DNA of 36,736 nucleotides, from assembly GCA_020832345.1 (NCBI GenBank), contig JAFIEY010000038.1, forward strand, positions 1 to 36,736. Direction: 5' to 3'. Both the position numbers and the translations under genes were made by a program. This document shows, piece by piece, positions 27,094 to 36,736 of this stretch. The stretch's first letter is position 1. Every line of letters begins with the position of its first letter. This stretch comes from Cryomorphaceae bacterium. GTDB lineage: Bacteria; Bacteroidota; Bacteroidia; Flavobacteriales; Schleiferiaceae. Under the pieces are notes generated by a model. It saw only the letters and a program-made list of their open reading frames with translations, was not told the origin of the DNA and ran no database searches.

Positions 27094-27152
27094 AATTATT
27101 CACCTCATAATATGCCGAAAAAATTTAAAATAAACCCTATGGATTTTTTTAT

Positions 27153-27160
27153 TATACTTG
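27153..27160 (+). promoter_or_regulatory. Possible -7 element close to the A2M start
   Basis: TATACTTG differs from TAnnTTTG at one position. If used, transcription would start at or just past the ATG at 27164, which would favour translation from the next ATG at 27185. The evidence is weak. Confidence 0.3.
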
Positions 27161-27163
27161 CAA

Positions 27164-30100
27164 ATGAATTTTCATCGTCTTTCCATGCAACGGTATTCTC
27201 CGGTTTTTTTGTTCTTTTTCATCTTTGTCGGGATGTCTTTATCTTTTGCGCAAAATCCCGGTTCATTTGAAAAGCGTTTTTATCCAAGCCAACCGCCGGG
27301 AAAAATTGCCCTGGCCAAGTTGAGTTATGAGTCGTTTGAAATTTTATACGAACAACCAAATTTAATTTTATCCGCGCCCTACGATACCATCGACCTATTG
27401 TGGTTTGATGGTGAATTTGAATATCAACGGTATCTTAAGTCGATAGCGCCCGGGAATTATCTCAAATTGAATTTGAACTTCGAATATTTGGAATTACAAT
27501 TTTTTGTAAAGCCTTATTTAACGGCGCATCTTATTAATCATGAATCAGATGGTTATGTTCAATTCACCAACCTTTTTGGCAAAATTAATACACAATTGGA
27601 ACCCAAAATAAATTGCTGGTGGTGTCGTCCGCGGTATAAAGCGGCTTTTTCGGGTTATCAACTTTCGGGTTTTAGCGGCAACAAAACGCTTGTGCTAAAA
27701 GGAGATTCCATTCATCAAAAATGGCGTGTTTCCCGAAGTAAGCCCCTTGATGCTTATGGGGATGGTTATGGTGGGGGTTCTGGTTCGCGTGCAAGTAATA
27801 ATCACGGCTATATCATTACCAGTCAGCCGGTTTATCGGCATTTAGATACCCTCAAAATGAAAGCTTATTTGTTAAATGAATTCAATAAACCCTTAAAGGA
27901 CGCCGTTCGGGTCGAACTGCGGGAATTTAGGAATCGGTTTCATTACGGTAGCGAAAAGTTGATTTTTCGAAAAACATTAGCCCCTACCCGGGAAGGGCTT
28001 TTTTTGCTGGAGGAAGTGCTAGGTGATAGTTTGAAGTTAGATAAAGAATATAAAATATGTATTTTTTACCGGGCCAATAACGGGGATATGGTCAATCCCA
28101 AGCGTTGGTCAAATACATTTTCAATTAAAGATTACCAATTGGATGATTTTAGCATGAAACTGGAGGCTTTGGAATCAGTCGTTTATCCGGGAGAGGATGT
28201 TACGGCAATTGTCCAATTGTTAGACGGGACACAACAACCGATGCCGGGCGCCCGGGTGATTTTTAACGGTCAATTTTCGGTGATTTCCAATCCTAAAATC
28301 AAAAAGCCTTATTCGGTTTCTCTTCATATTGCAACCGACACCATTTACACCGATCACAATGGTTTTGCAAGATTTACTATTTCTAAGGAAAAACTTGACC
28401 ATCCTTTTCAGTTTTCGGTTAATATTTCAGCCGAAGCACTTTTGCCCAATGGGGAAATGAAAAAATCCAGCACACATATCCAACAAAAACCTAATAAAAA
28501 CCCCCTTATTTTAGAAAGGAGGACGGATGGGTTTTACGCTTTTTTGGCCGATAGTAGCTCCGGGTCGGCCTTGTTGATTCGGAAGTATAAAGACACCGAA
28601 ATCCGCGATTCAATTTCGCTGCCTGTTGCCCTGCCGCCAGATCCTATGGTGTTGAATTATATCATTCTTTATAAGGGTTTTATCCGAAATTTCTCCAATG
28701 ACATTCACGGGCCTGTCATCGGGGTCGTTCAAGAATATCAGTCGGATGGAATACACGTAAAATTATCAAATCCCTTTGGATATCCCTTTAAGGGTGTGAT
28801 AAGATACAAAAAACAAAAGATTGAATTTTCGCATTCGGGGGACACAGCTTTTTTGTTGCCCATGGGAATAAAAGAAATCGCGTATCTCGATTTGTATTAT
28901 TTTCATAAAGGCAAACTGGAACGAGCAACTCACAATCTACAATTTAAAGAACGGTTACTGAATATTTCTTCCAATTTTCCGGAAAAAACCTATCCGGGCA
29001 TGGAGCATCATGCGGAGGTTCAGGTTAAAAATTATCTGCATGAACCCGTTTCGGATGTTGATGTTTCGGTGGTAAGCTTTACCGATCAGTTTGAAACGCG
29101 GAATATTCCCGACCTGCCTTATACCGGAAAAATATTTGGCGCTTTTTCTTCCCGGTATTTATATTCTCTTAGAGAAGTTTCAAAAACTAAAAGTACCAAT
29201 ATCCCGCTAAATGAACATTGGGTAAGGCGGTTTGGAAAGCGAACAGATTTGTATTACGACCTATTGCTCAATAAAAAACGTATTTACCGATTGATTCCCA
29301 ACGGAGATAGCAATGTAGCTGAAATTGCCGTGTATCCGATAGCGGGCAATGCCTTCGAGAAACCGATTTATATAAGTATGAATGGCGAAATTGTTTATTA
29401 CTACCGCGCCAATCAGCCCTTTAGTTTTTATACCCAAAGTGAATTAAATTCCATCACTGTGCGGATGAAGAATGGAAGATATTACAATTTTCATGATATT
29501 CCGGCGGTAAAAGGTTATAAGACTGTATTTTCATTTTTTGCCATACCCTCGCATAAAAGAGAGCCGCTTACGGATGTAGAGATGAAAAGGTTGGAAAAGC
29601 ATTATTTTCAATTTACACAAGACAATGTCCTTGTGGAAGTACTTGATTATAAAGTGAATAATAATATTTACTTTCGTCAGGGTTACGGTTCAAATAACGG
29701 GATTTTTGGTCCACTGCTCCATTCCCATAGCAAAAAGGTGAATGTATATAATCCGTATCGGGAAATGATGCCTTTTACCCTTGTTCCGGGAAAAAATCAC
29801 CAACTTAATTTTGACGAGCGCACCATTCTTATTTCGGAAAACAATGTAGTAAAAAAAGATTTGCATTCGGCGTATTCTTTTCGTTTTGATTTGGATGAGT
29901 TTTGTTGTGAAAAGTTTGATACATCCGAATTTTTTGTACACCCACTTGAACCCGTAATTCAAAGTTTGATTTACAACAACAGGGAAAAGCGATCATTATT
30001 TGCCGGAGGAACCGGGGCTTCTGCGCAATTTGTTGTATCTGAAAACGACCTTTTTTCGGATATTCGACACCCGGATCATATTCAATATTATGTTTTAATG

Positions 30101-32923
30101 CCGAAAGGGAAGGAGGGTTACGGAACGCCTTTTTTCTTTTCAAACCCAAATATTATGAACAATATCCAGCCCGGAGAATATCGGTTTTACGGCATTACGT
30201 TTACAAAAGATATTGCTTGGTTTTGGAAAAGTGAGGGGAAGGTTGAGGATGGTATGCGAACTTATTTTCCAATGGAATTTGTGGAAAGTAAAGCGTCATT
30301 TGAGAATATACCTATTTTCGATACCCTGCCCATTGGGGAAAATTTGCTCAAAATGGAGGTTAACCATGATGTAGTTGAATACAGTAAAATTGAGTTGCCA
30401 AAAGACAATTTGGTTAAGGTTTTTGGTTCTGTAAAGGAGCAAAATGGACAATCCGTTCCTTTTGCAACGGTTATAGCTAAAGATTTAGACGAAAATATTT
30501 TAAAGGCAGTGGATTGCGATGTCAACGGTGACTATGCGCTTTATTTACCGGAGGATTTGGCAATTTCCCTTGAAGTAAGTTTTTTAGGTTTTAGGACATT
30601 TAGAATTGAAGGCCTAGAGATCTCAAGAGAACCGATTAGACAGGATTTTTATTTAAATGAAGAAGCTGAAATGCTTAGTGAGGTTGAAGTGATAAGCTAT
30701 AGTAGTCCGTTAATTACAAAGGATGTTAAAACAACGGTAGCTCCTCAGGAAATAAACCAAATGGCCATTCGAGATGTGGTTAATATTGCAGCACAAACCG
30801 CCGGGGTATTCGTCCCCGACTCTAGACCCAGCTTCATAGACGGCGTAAAAGTAAGAGGTAGTTTGCGACTTCCTCAAGGCAGTATTCAGACCGAGGAAAT
30901 TTTCACCGGTGGTGTGCCGGCGCAGTATGGAGATGCAGGGGGCGGTTTGGTCCAATTTGAAAAGGCTGAAAATGAGGTGACACTGGATATGGCCAGTTCC
31001 GGATTGCGAAGTAATTTTTCGGATTATGCGATATGGGAAGTCAATCACCTGTCCAATGATTCCGGGTACGTTCGATTTACGCACACTTGGCCCGATGATA
31101 TTACGACTTGGGAAACGCATATTCTGGCCATGAATCCCAAATTGTTTACCGGACAAACCACCGTCAAGACCAAGGCGTTTAAACCCATTCAGGCGCGTTT
31201 GTTTACACCGCGTTTTGCCATCCACGGTGATCGTATAAGCCTGACGGGACAATTGCAAAATCAGACCGGACAGCGATATCCGGGCAGTATTCGGTGGTCA
31301 GATACCCCGGGTGATACCCTGGAAGAAACCACGGAATTGCTCAGGGTGATGGATAGAACACATCGACTTGAGGCGCCAGAGCATGAGGATAGCCTTTCGG
31401 TATTTTTCGGTGTAAAACTGGAAAATGGTTACGAAGATGGAGAAACGCGGAAATTGCCCTTATATCCGCTGGGTGCGCTAAAACACGAGGGAATGGGGTT
31501 TGTCGCCTGGGACGATACTACGTTTCAAATCGGATTTGAAAGTGGCGAAATGGTCATCCATGTTGACAGCGGCCCGGGAAAAATACTGCAGGATGAGGTT
31601 TATTATTTATCCAATTATGTGCATTCCTGCAATGAGCAAATGGCTTCACGGCTATTGGGTCTGGCATTGTACAATGAAAAATTAAAAAGTGAAAATCTTT
31701 CCACCAAAAAAAATGAGCGAGAAATTCAGAAAATTGTAAAACTTCTGAATAAGAATCAATTGGGTAACGGCACTTGGGCATGGTATGGAATGGGAAGATC
31801 AGATATGCGAATGACCAAACATATTGCCGAACAATTGCTGTATGTAGAACAGAAGGGCATTGCGATAGGCGATGCCCTCAATGAGGTGAAATCCAACATC
31901 GAGGATTGGATTGAAGGCGCTCGTAATCGCACCGATTCCCTTGAACTCGCGCTACTCATGGCACGATTGGATTTGCCGTTCCACTACGAAGCTATTTTGA
32001 TTCATACCCGTGATACTTTGGTATATCACACCATGCTTCGCGCTATGATTGCTGAATGGCGAGGGATAGAATCTCAAAAGGTCAACATCATGGAATTGAG
32101 TAAAAAGACCATTTACGGCAATATATATTGGGAGGAAAAGGTCAACACTTATATGCGAAATCCTTTTGGAAACCAGCAGCTCAATTTTATGGCTTTTGAA
32201 TTGCTGCAAAAAATGAACGCACCAAAGGAGCAAATTCTTGGCACCCTTGGCTATTTATTGGAAAAACGACGGGGAAGGTATTATTATAACACGGTATATT
32301 CTTCTACCTTTTCAAGATTATTGGCCAATGATTTTTACAAACAAAGGAAGCGTGGTGAAAATCCGAGTTTGACCGTTTCTCCGGATGCAAGGGTGTATCG
32401 CGAACTTCCGGTGACCTGGAAAGGGTATGCGCATCCCGACATGACCGCTAACTTAAAAACCGGCGGGGATATGTTGTTTGTTAATTGGTACAACGAACGA
32501 TGGGAATCCCACCCCAAAAATGATGGTGCAAATCCGGGCTTTTCAATTGTCAGGACATTTAAACAAAGTGATTCACCCCCGGATAGTGTGTTTGTTCAGG
32601 GAAGGGAAATCTTTATGGAAGTGGAGGTCACGGTCAGTAAAGAAGCCAACTACATGATGATGGAGCTGCCCATTCCAGCCGGTTGCGGGTATAAAAACAA
32701 ATCCCAGCACGTGCCTTACGCAACGCACACGGAGCAATTCCGCGATAGGGTAGTGGCGTATTTTGACCATCTTCCTACTGGCACCTTTACCATTCGGGTT
32801 CCATTACAAACCCGATTTAGCGGAAAGTACTACGCCAATCCGGTTCGTCTGGGTTCTATGTACTTTAAGCACTTGGAGTATTTCGACGACGGTGTGTTGG
32901 TTGAGATTTTGGACAAGCCCTAA
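27164..32923 (+). CDS. Giant alpha-2-macroglobulin with CNEQ thioester and inserted TonB-plug-like module
   Basis: This 1919-aa exported protein belongs to the A2M family, whose members trap proteases and bind them covalently. The signal peptide ends near SLSFAQ with no lipobox. ATG at 27185 gives an equally good signal peptide, and TTG at 27158 is less likely. Domains (by eye, numbered from 27164): N-terminal macroglobulin-like region; MG2-like from about 215 ([20 protein letters not shown]); further MG domains; a carboxypeptidase-regulatory-like domain (1083-1165); a TonB-plug-like segment (about 1173-1271: [32 protein letters not shown]); an A2M/MG7 domain (from 1282, [10 protein letters not shown]); a thioester helical domain with Cys1489 in SCNEQMASR; and a C-terminal MG10-like domain (1813-1919, [23 protein letters not shown]). 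There is no beta-barrel and no T9SS signal. The stop codon overlaps that of convergent asnS. Confidence 0.85.
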   Translation: MNFHRLSMQRYSPVFLFFFIFVGMSLSFAQNPGSFEKRFYPSQPPGKIALAKLSYESFEILYEQPNLILSAPYDTIDLLWFDGEFEYQRYLKSIAPGNYLKLNLNFEYLELQFFVKPYLTAHLINHESDGYVQFTNLFGKINTQLEPKINCWWCRPRYKAAFSGYQLSGFSGNKTLVLKGDSIHQKWRVSRSKPLDAYGDGYGGGSGSRASNNHGYIITSQPVYRHLDTLKMKAYLLNEFNKPLKDAVRVELREFRNRFHYGSEKLIFRKTLAPTREGLFLLEEVLGDSLKLDKEYKICIFYRANNGDMVNPKRWSNTFSIKDYQLDDFSMKLEALESVVYPGEDVTAIVQLLDGTQQPMPGARVIFNGQFSVISNPKIKKPYSVSLHIATDTIYTDHNGFARFTISKEKLDHPFQFSVNISAEALLPNGEMKKSSTHIQQKPNKNPLILERRTDGFYAFLADSSSGSALLIRKYKDTEIRDSISLPVALPPDPMVLNYIILYKGFIRNFSNDIHGPVIGVVQEYQSDGIHVKLSNPFGYPFKGVIRYKKQKIEFSHSGDTAFLLPMGIKEIAYLDLYYFHKGKLERATHNLQFKERLLNISSNFPEKTYPGMEHHAEVQVKNYLHEPVSDVDVSVVSFTDQFETRNIPDLPYTGKIFGAFSSRYLYSLREVSKTKSTNIPLNEHWVRRFGKRTDLYYDLLLNKKRIYRLIPNGDSNVAEIAVYPIAGNAFEKPIYISMNGEIVYYYRANQPFSFYTQSELNSITVRMKNGRYYNFHDIPAVKGYKTVFSFFAIPSHKREPLTDVEMKRLEKHYFQFTQDNVLVEVLDYKVNNNIYFRQGYGSNNGIFGPLLHSHSKKVNVYNPYREMMPFTLVPGKNHQLNFDERTILISENNVVKKDLHSAYSFRFDLDEFCCEKFDTSEFFVHPLEPVIQSLIYNNREKRSLFAGGTGASAQFVVSENDLFSDIRHPDHIQYYVLMPKGKEGYGTPFFFSNPNIMNNIQPGEYRFYGITFTKDIAWFWKSEGKVEDGMRTYFPMEFVESKASFENIPIFDTLPIGENLLKMEVNHDVVEYSKIELPKDNLVKVFGSVKEQNGQSVPFATVIAKDLDENILKAVDCDVNGDYALYLPEDLAISLEVSFLGFRTFRIEGLEISREPIRQDFYLNEEAEMLSEVEVISYSSPLITKDVKTTVAPQEINQMAIRDVVNIAAQTAGVFVPDSRPSFIDGVKVRGSLRLPQGSIQTEEIFTGGVPAQYGDAGGGLVQFEKAENEVTLDMASSGLRSNFSDYAIWEVNHLSNDSGYVRFTHTWPDDITTWETHILAMNPKLFTGQTTVKTKAFKPIQARLFTPRFAIHGDRISLTGQLQNQTGQRYPGSIRWSDTPGDTLEETTELLRVMDRTHRLEAPEHEDSLSVFFGVKLENGYEDGETRKLPLYPLGALKHEGMGFVAWDDTTFQIGFESGEMVIHVDSGPGKILQDEVYYLSNYVHSCNEQMASRLLGLALYNEKLKSENLSTKKNEREIQKIVKLLNKNQLGNGTWAWYGMGRSDMRMTKHIAEQLLYVEQKGIAIGDALNEVKSNIEDWIEGARNRTDSLELALLMARLDLPFHYEAILIHTRDTLVYHTMLRAMIAEWRGIESQKVNIMELSKKTIYGNIYWEEKVNTYMRNPFGNQQLNFMAFELLQKMNAPKEQILGTLGYLLEKRRGRYYYNTVYSSTFSRLLANDFYKQRKRGENPSLTVSPDARVYRELPVTWKGYAHPDMTANLKTGGDMLFVNWYNERWESHPKNDGANPGFSIVRTFKQSDSPPDSVFVQGREIFMEVEVTVSKEANYMMMELPIPAGCGYKNKSQHVPYATHTEQFRDRVVAYFDHLPTGTFTIRVPLQTRFSGKYYANPVRLGSMYFKHLEYFDDGVLVEILDKP

Positions 32924-34353
32924 AATGCACAATTTCCCGGTGTTCTGGGGAATGGGATTACATCGCGGATGTTGCTCATGCCAGTGACAAATTGAACCAA
33001 TCGCTCAAAACCCAATCCAAACCCGCTGTGAACGCAGGTGCCGAATTTCCGGGTTTCTAGATACCAGTACAGCTCCTCTTCAGGTATATTAAAATCGGCC
33101 ATTTTTTGACGAAGGACTTCGTAGCGCTCTTCACGTTGCGAACCACCGATGATCTCCCCGATTCCCGGGAATAAAACATCCATGGCCCTTACCGTTTTGC
33201 CATCGTCGTTGAGACGCATGTAAAAGGCTTTAATACTTGCCGGGTAATCGTAGAGAATGACCGGGCATTTAAAGTGCTTTTCCACCAAGAATCGCTCGTG
33301 CTCCGATTGTAAATCCGCTCCCCATTCCTCAATTGGATACTGAAATTTTTTCTTTTTATTGGGCTTGGAGTTCCGTAATATGTCTATGGCTTCGGTGTAG
33401 CTCACCCGCCTAAAACCATTTTCTGCAACAAAATTCAATTTGTCGAGCAACGACATGGGAGAGCGCTTGTCGGCGGGAAGTCCTTTCTCCTCGGCTTCCA
33501 GTCGATTACTCAGGAATTCCAAATCATCTGGACAATTTTTGAGTACATTTTGGATAACGCTGCGCAGAAAGTGTTCGGCCAAGTCCATGTTTTGATCCAA
33601 ATCGGCAAAAGCCACTTCCGGTTCAATCATCCAAAATTCCGCCAAGTGACGGGAAGTGTTGGAGTTTTCCGCGCGGAAAGTGGGGCCAAAAGTGTAAACC
33701 TTGCCCAGGCCTAAAGCAAAAAGCTCAGCTTCAAGTTGTCCGGAAACTGTAAGGTTTACCTCTTTCTCGAAGAAATCTTGTTTGTAGTCCACCTCACCTT
33801 CCGGGGTAAGGGGGATGTTTTTTTTATCTAAAGTGCTTACCTGAAACATTTCTCCGGCGCCCTCGGCATCACTGCCGGTAAGGATGGGCGTGTGTACATT
33901 GTAGAACCCGTTTTCGTGAAAATACTGATGTATGGCAAACGACAATTGATGGCGAAGGCGAAATACCGCGCCAAAGGTTTGGGTTCTCGGACGAAGATGG
34001 GCAATTTCCCGCAGGAACTCCATGGAGTGTTTTTTGGGTTGCAGGGGATATTGCTCGGGATCGGATGCGCCGTGGACGATAATCTTCCTGACCACGAGTT
34101 CGATGTCTTGTCCTTTGCCCTGTGAGGTGACAATATCTCCACTGACTTCGATGCAGGCACCGGTGGTTATTTTTTTGAGAATGGATTCGTCAAAGTTTTC
34201 AAAATCAACCACGCATTGCAGGTTCAATACAGTTGATCCATCGTTTAGCGCGATAAATCGGTTGGAACGAAAGGTGCGAACCCATCCGCGGACGGTAGCT
34301 TCTGTCCCCGCTTTTTTTTCTTTTAGAACTTGGTTAATGCGACAAACGTTCAT
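32920..34353 (-). CDS. asnS: Asparaginyl-tRNA synthetase
   Basis: AsnRS charges tRNA-Asn with asparagine. The 477-aa class IIb synthetase has an N-terminal OB-fold anticodon-binding domain (about 15-105, [20 protein letters not shown]), class II motif 2 ([21 protein letters not shown] is too long to quote whole; its core is [15 protein letters not shown]) and motif 3 ([12 protein letters not shown]), followed by [13 protein letters not shown]. Length and motifs are complete. The start ATG lies 3 nt after the asd stop codon, so asd and asnS share a transcript, linking aspartate-family metabolism and Asn-tRNA charging. Its TAG stop overlaps the TAA stop of the convergent A2M gene by 2 nt (4 nt including flanking codon bases). 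Confidence 0.97.
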   Translation of the reverse strand: MNVCRINQVLKEKKAGTEATVRGWVRTFRSNRFIALNDGSTVLNLQCVVDFENFDESILKKITTGACIEVSGDIVTSQGKGQDIELVVRKIIVHGASDPEQYPLQPKKHSMEFLREIAHLRPRTQTFGAVFRLRHQLSFAIHQYFHENGFYNVHTPILTGSDAEGAGEMFQVSTLDKKNIPLTPEGEVDYKQDFFEKEVNLTVSGQLEAELFALGLGKVYTFGPTFRAENSNTSRHLAEFWMIEPEVAFADLDQNMDLAEHFLRSVIQNVLKNCPDDLEFLSNRLEAEEKGLPADKRSPMSLLDKLNFVAENGFRRVSYTEAIDILRNSKPNKKKKFQYPIEEWGADLQSEHERFLVEKHFKCPVILYDYPASIKAFYMRLNDDGKTVRAMDVLFPGIGEIIGGSQREERYEVLRQKMADFNIPEEELYWYLETRKFGTCVHSGFGLGFERLVQFVTGMSNIRDVIPFPRTPGNCAF

Positions 34354-34356
34354 GGT

Positions 34357-35352
34357 TTATGCTTTAAGAAGGTTGTTTTCCAAACAATATCGCGCGATTT
34401 GCACTGCATTGGTAGCGGCGCCTTTTCGTAGGTTATCCGCTACGATCCAAAGGTTTACCGCTTTATCGTGACTAAAATCTTCCCGAATACGGCCAACGTA
34501 AACTTCGTTTTTTCCCCGGGTATAGTAGGGCATTGGGTAGGTATTGGAGCTCGGTTCATCTTCTACGTTAATGCCTCGGGCAAAACGAAGGACTTCTCGA
34601 ACTTCTTCGGCGGTAACTTTCGTTTCAAATTCGATGTTAACACTTTCGCTATGGCCGCCTAAAACGGGCACTCGAACGGCAGTAGCAGAAACTAAAACGG
34701 CATCGTCGCCGAGAATTTTTTTCGTCTCCCGGGTCAGTTTCATCTCTTCTTTGGTGTAGCCGTTTTCGGTAAAAACATCGCAGTGTGGGATGCAGTTTTG
34801 GTCGATGCGGTAGGGGTAAACCATTTCTGGATCGCGGTTGTTACGTTCCGCTTCCATTTGGTCCATGGCTTTTTTTCCGGTTCCGGTAACACTTTGGTAT
34901 GTAGATACGATTACCCGTTTGATACCAAAGGTTTTGTGAAGTGGGTGTAGCGCCAGAACGAGTTGGATGGTGCTGCAATTTGGGTTTGCAATAATGCGGT
35001 CGCTTTTTTGAAGGCGGTGCGCATTGATTTACGGCACCACCAATTTGATTTTGGGGTCCATCCGCCAGGCAGAGCTATTGTCGATGACCATGGTTCCCAT
35101 TTCGGCAAATTTTGGCGCCCAGGTTTTGCTGATGTCACCACCTGCGGAGAAAAGCGCGAGGTCAATGTCCATTTCGAGGGCTTCCTCAATGGTGACACAA
35201 GTCCATTTTTTATTGTTGAATACAATTTCCACACCCTTGCTGTTTGCAGAAGCTACGGGGATAAAATTATCAACAGGCAGGTGACATTCTTCCATCACCT
35301 GAATCATTTCGCGTCCGACCATGCCGGTAACGCCTACAACAGCAACATTCAT
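34357..35352 (-). pseudogene. asd: Aspartate-semialdehyde dehydrogenase interrupted by one in-frame stop
   Basis: Asd reduces aspartyl phosphate to aspartate semialdehyde, the branch point to lysine/diaminopimelate, threonine and methionine. The reading frame spans 332 codons, the normal family length, but codon 108 is TAA (35029-35031). The text reads WRMDPKIKLVVP-stop-INAHRLQ, where homologues have VVPE-(I/V)N, so a single GAA-to-TAA change explains it. There is no frameshift: the same frame continues with ANPNCSTIQ, including the catalytic Cys126, then STYQSVTGTGKKAMDQM and the rest of the enzyme to NNLLKA. The N-terminal GVTGMVGRE nucleotide-binding motif is intact. A restart at ATG 34866 would lack the active-site Cys. 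A -7 motif lies at 35422-35429 and asnS follows by 3 nt. Confidence 0.9.
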
Positions 35353-35421
35353 GATTTATCGCTTAAAAGGTTCAAAACAGTTGGGTTAAACAACGTAAAA
35401 AAACAGATTTGAATTGGGCGG

Positions 35422-35429
35422 CAAATGTA
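35422..35429 (-). promoter_or_regulatory. Bacteroidota -7 promoter element for asd-asnS
   Basis: On the minus strand this reads TACATTTG, an exact TAnnTTTG match 69 nt upstream of the asd ATG. No well-placed TTG is visible at -33. An intact promoter suggests the asd interruption is recent or an artefact. Confidence 0.5.
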
Positions 35430-35532
35430 CGTGAAACACCATTGCTAAAGAAGAAATTTGGGTTAAAAAGTTGCGCGGTTTACAGTTGGGTTTTTTTCCG
35501 TTTTTGGGAAATTTATTTGTCGTTTTCATGGA

Positions 35533-36615
35533 TTAAAGTTCAGTCCTGCTATCCATTTTTAGTTTCTGATAAGCTCGGTATTCAGGTAAATTCCAGGACA
35601 AAATAGATTTTGATTCCCATTTCATTGCGAAGATCCTTTTTCGTTCATCAATTATTTTGACGTATTCTTCCGGGGTCATGAATTCTTGTTCAAATGGAAA
35701 TTTTTCCTTTTGTATCGAATCTATGTATTTTAACTCCTTTAGGGGTTTATCCAAGTATGGCAAGGATTTATCGGACAAGTTTGACATATAATCCAAATGT
35801 AAAAATGACCGATCGGAATGGGCAAAATTATATTTTGCAATTATGGTATCCCAATTAAATAATGAGCTAAATATCAGCACCAAGAGAATGGCAAAAGTAT
35901 TTCTTTTGACGAGATAAAATGCTGATTTTTTTTGTTGCACCTTTATGAATACTGTATATAGGCCATATAGCGTGAGAATCAAAAAAATAAAAACACCTAT
36001 TCTTTTATATGCAAGTGCAAAATAACTGATATACCAGAAATTACGAATGGCCACGGAAATAGACAAGATGCCATTTTGGAATAACCAGATGATGCTTAAG
36101 TATTTCAGCAGCTTATTGTTAGAATAAAAGTTTAAATTCCCACGGAAATAGTAAAGCACCAAAACTATTGAGGTGATTATTGAAAGGATTAAAAGATACG
36201 TACCTTCATGAACGAATTGCTTCAAATATTGGCCTTCCCATTCAAATCCAAACCAAACCCACCTAATATCTGTATAATTTAACACCAAAATTATCAGATT
36301 TAAAACAGCGAATAAAAACACCCCGGCCATATACTCATTTTTCAGCGCATTTATCTTTTGACCTTGGTTTTCTATCTTCTTCTTTCTTTCCAGTTCATCT
36401 ATTGTATTTTCATCTATTTCAATAATTTGCTGATTTGCAGTTCGCATGAAAATGAACACACTAATGAATAAACAAATCAGGAATGTCATGATGAGTGAAA
36501 AATCAAAATCTTTAAAAGGATAAATGATATTCTCCTGCAAGAACATCGCTGTATTTGCGACAATTTTATCGAAAACAGGGTTGGATCTTCTGTATCCTAA
36601 AATCCGCAAACCCAT
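35533..36615 (-). CDS. DUF4173/DUF4153-like membrane protein, apparently N-terminally short
   Basis: This 360-aa membrane protein has about seven hydrophobic segments. The stretches FVHEGTYLLILSIITSIVLV, YYFRGNLNF, LSIIWLFQNGILSISVAIRN, YFALAYKRIGVF and SLFNWDTIIAKYNFAHSDRS match the pattern I recall for DUF4173/DUF4153 proteins of Bacteroidota, often near heavy-metal or sensor genes but of unknown function. In those proteins, several further membrane helices normally precede the region that here starts MGLRILGYRRSNPVFDKIVAN. In this window an in-frame TGA lies five codons upstream of the ATG and the next 120 nt look noncoding. The gene may be 5'-truncated, or the missing part may be genuinely absent. 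Confidence 0.6.
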   Translation of the reverse strand: MGLRILGYRRSNPVFDKIVANTAMFLQENIIYPFKDFDFSLIMTFLICLFISVFIFMRTANQQIIEIDENTIDELERKKKIENQGQKINALKNEYMAGVFLFAVLNLIILVLNYTDIRWVWFGFEWEGQYLKQFVHEGTYLLILSIITSIVLVLYYFRGNLNFYSNNKLLKYLSIIWLFQNGILSISVAIRNFWYISYFALAYKRIGVFIFLILTLYGLYTVFIKVQQKKSAFYLVKRNTFAILLVLIFSSLFNWDTIIAKYNFAHSDRSFLHLDYMSNLSDKSLPYLDKPLKELKYIDSIQKEKFPFEQEFMTPEEYVKIIDERKRIFAMKWESKSILSWNLPEYRAYQKLKMDSRTEL

Positions 36616-36736
36616 TATTTGTTCATTTCATTAATTTTTTTTACGCCTAAAATCGATAGATTTTGTGTGTTTTTATGAAATTTTAGCTGATTTGTATCTT
36701 TTAGCTTGCTATAACTTGGTGATAACTTTGAAGATT

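Noticed and set aside
35029-35031. TAA in asd read as a sense codon by genetic-code change.
   Set aside because: Other genes here end normally at TAA (T9SS gene at 6353-6355, A2M, proB, asd itself), so reassignment is not supported.
34911-35234. An out-of-frame open reading frame across the asd break, suggesting a frameshift.
   Set aside because: The true asd frame continues in register on both sides of the TAA with recognisable Asd sequence, so the defect is one stop codon and not an indel.

Overview
The window comes from a Bacteroidota genome, most likely Flavobacteriales or a close relative (inference). Three very large proteins have Sec signal peptides and end in a type IX secretion system (T9SS) type A sorting domain, with the 'YPNP/FPNP...G.Y.L.V' pattern. 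Several genes are preceded by the Bacteroidota -7 promoter motif TAnnTTTG. A LytTR response regulator, a DUF6095-like protein next to murQ and a SusC-style plug sequence fit the same phylum. There are no rRNA, tRNA, CRISPR, phage or complete IS features that I can support.

Layout. 1-499: intergenic, with a G-rich 8-nt tandem repeat and a fragment of a small dispersed element. 500-9570: two plus-strand T9SS cargo genes (1951 and 854 aa), each followed by a strong hairpin terminator inside a duplicated ~100-bp cassette. 9691-13362: minus-strand genes for a UbiA-like membrane protein, a DUF6095-like protein, MurQ, an orphan LytTR regulator and a 70-aa lipoprotein. 13653-23270: a 3205-aa T9SS adhesin-like protein with two beta-propellers and an array of exact 153-nt repeats. 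23298-26203: proC-proB-proA on the minus strand, making proline from glutamate. 26382-26852: a HabA/styrene-oxide-isomerase-like membrane protein. 27164-32923: a giant alpha-2-macroglobulin (A2M) with an intact CxEQ thioester motif and an inserted carboxypeptidase-regulatory plus TonB-plug-like module. 32920-35352: asd-asnS on the minus strand, where asd carries an in-frame TAA at codon 108. 35533-36615: a DUF4173-like membrane protein that looks N-terminally short.

Functional picture. Ordinary housekeeping genes (proline synthesis, aspartate-family amino acids and Asn-tRNA, MurNAc recycling) lie between long exported proteins. The large proteins are built from beta-helix, propeller, CARDB-like, FN3-like, PKD-like and lamin-tail-like modules and are probably cell-surface or secreted adhesins. 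No T9SS machinery is encoded here.

The points most worth a second look are: (1) the A2M/TonB-plug fusion; (2) the single-codon interruption of asd just before its catalytic cysteine; (3) a 142-bp MITE-like family with terminal inverted repeats and, at one copy, a perfect 6-bp target duplication; and (4) the duplicated terminator cassette, whose stem shows a compensatory base change.
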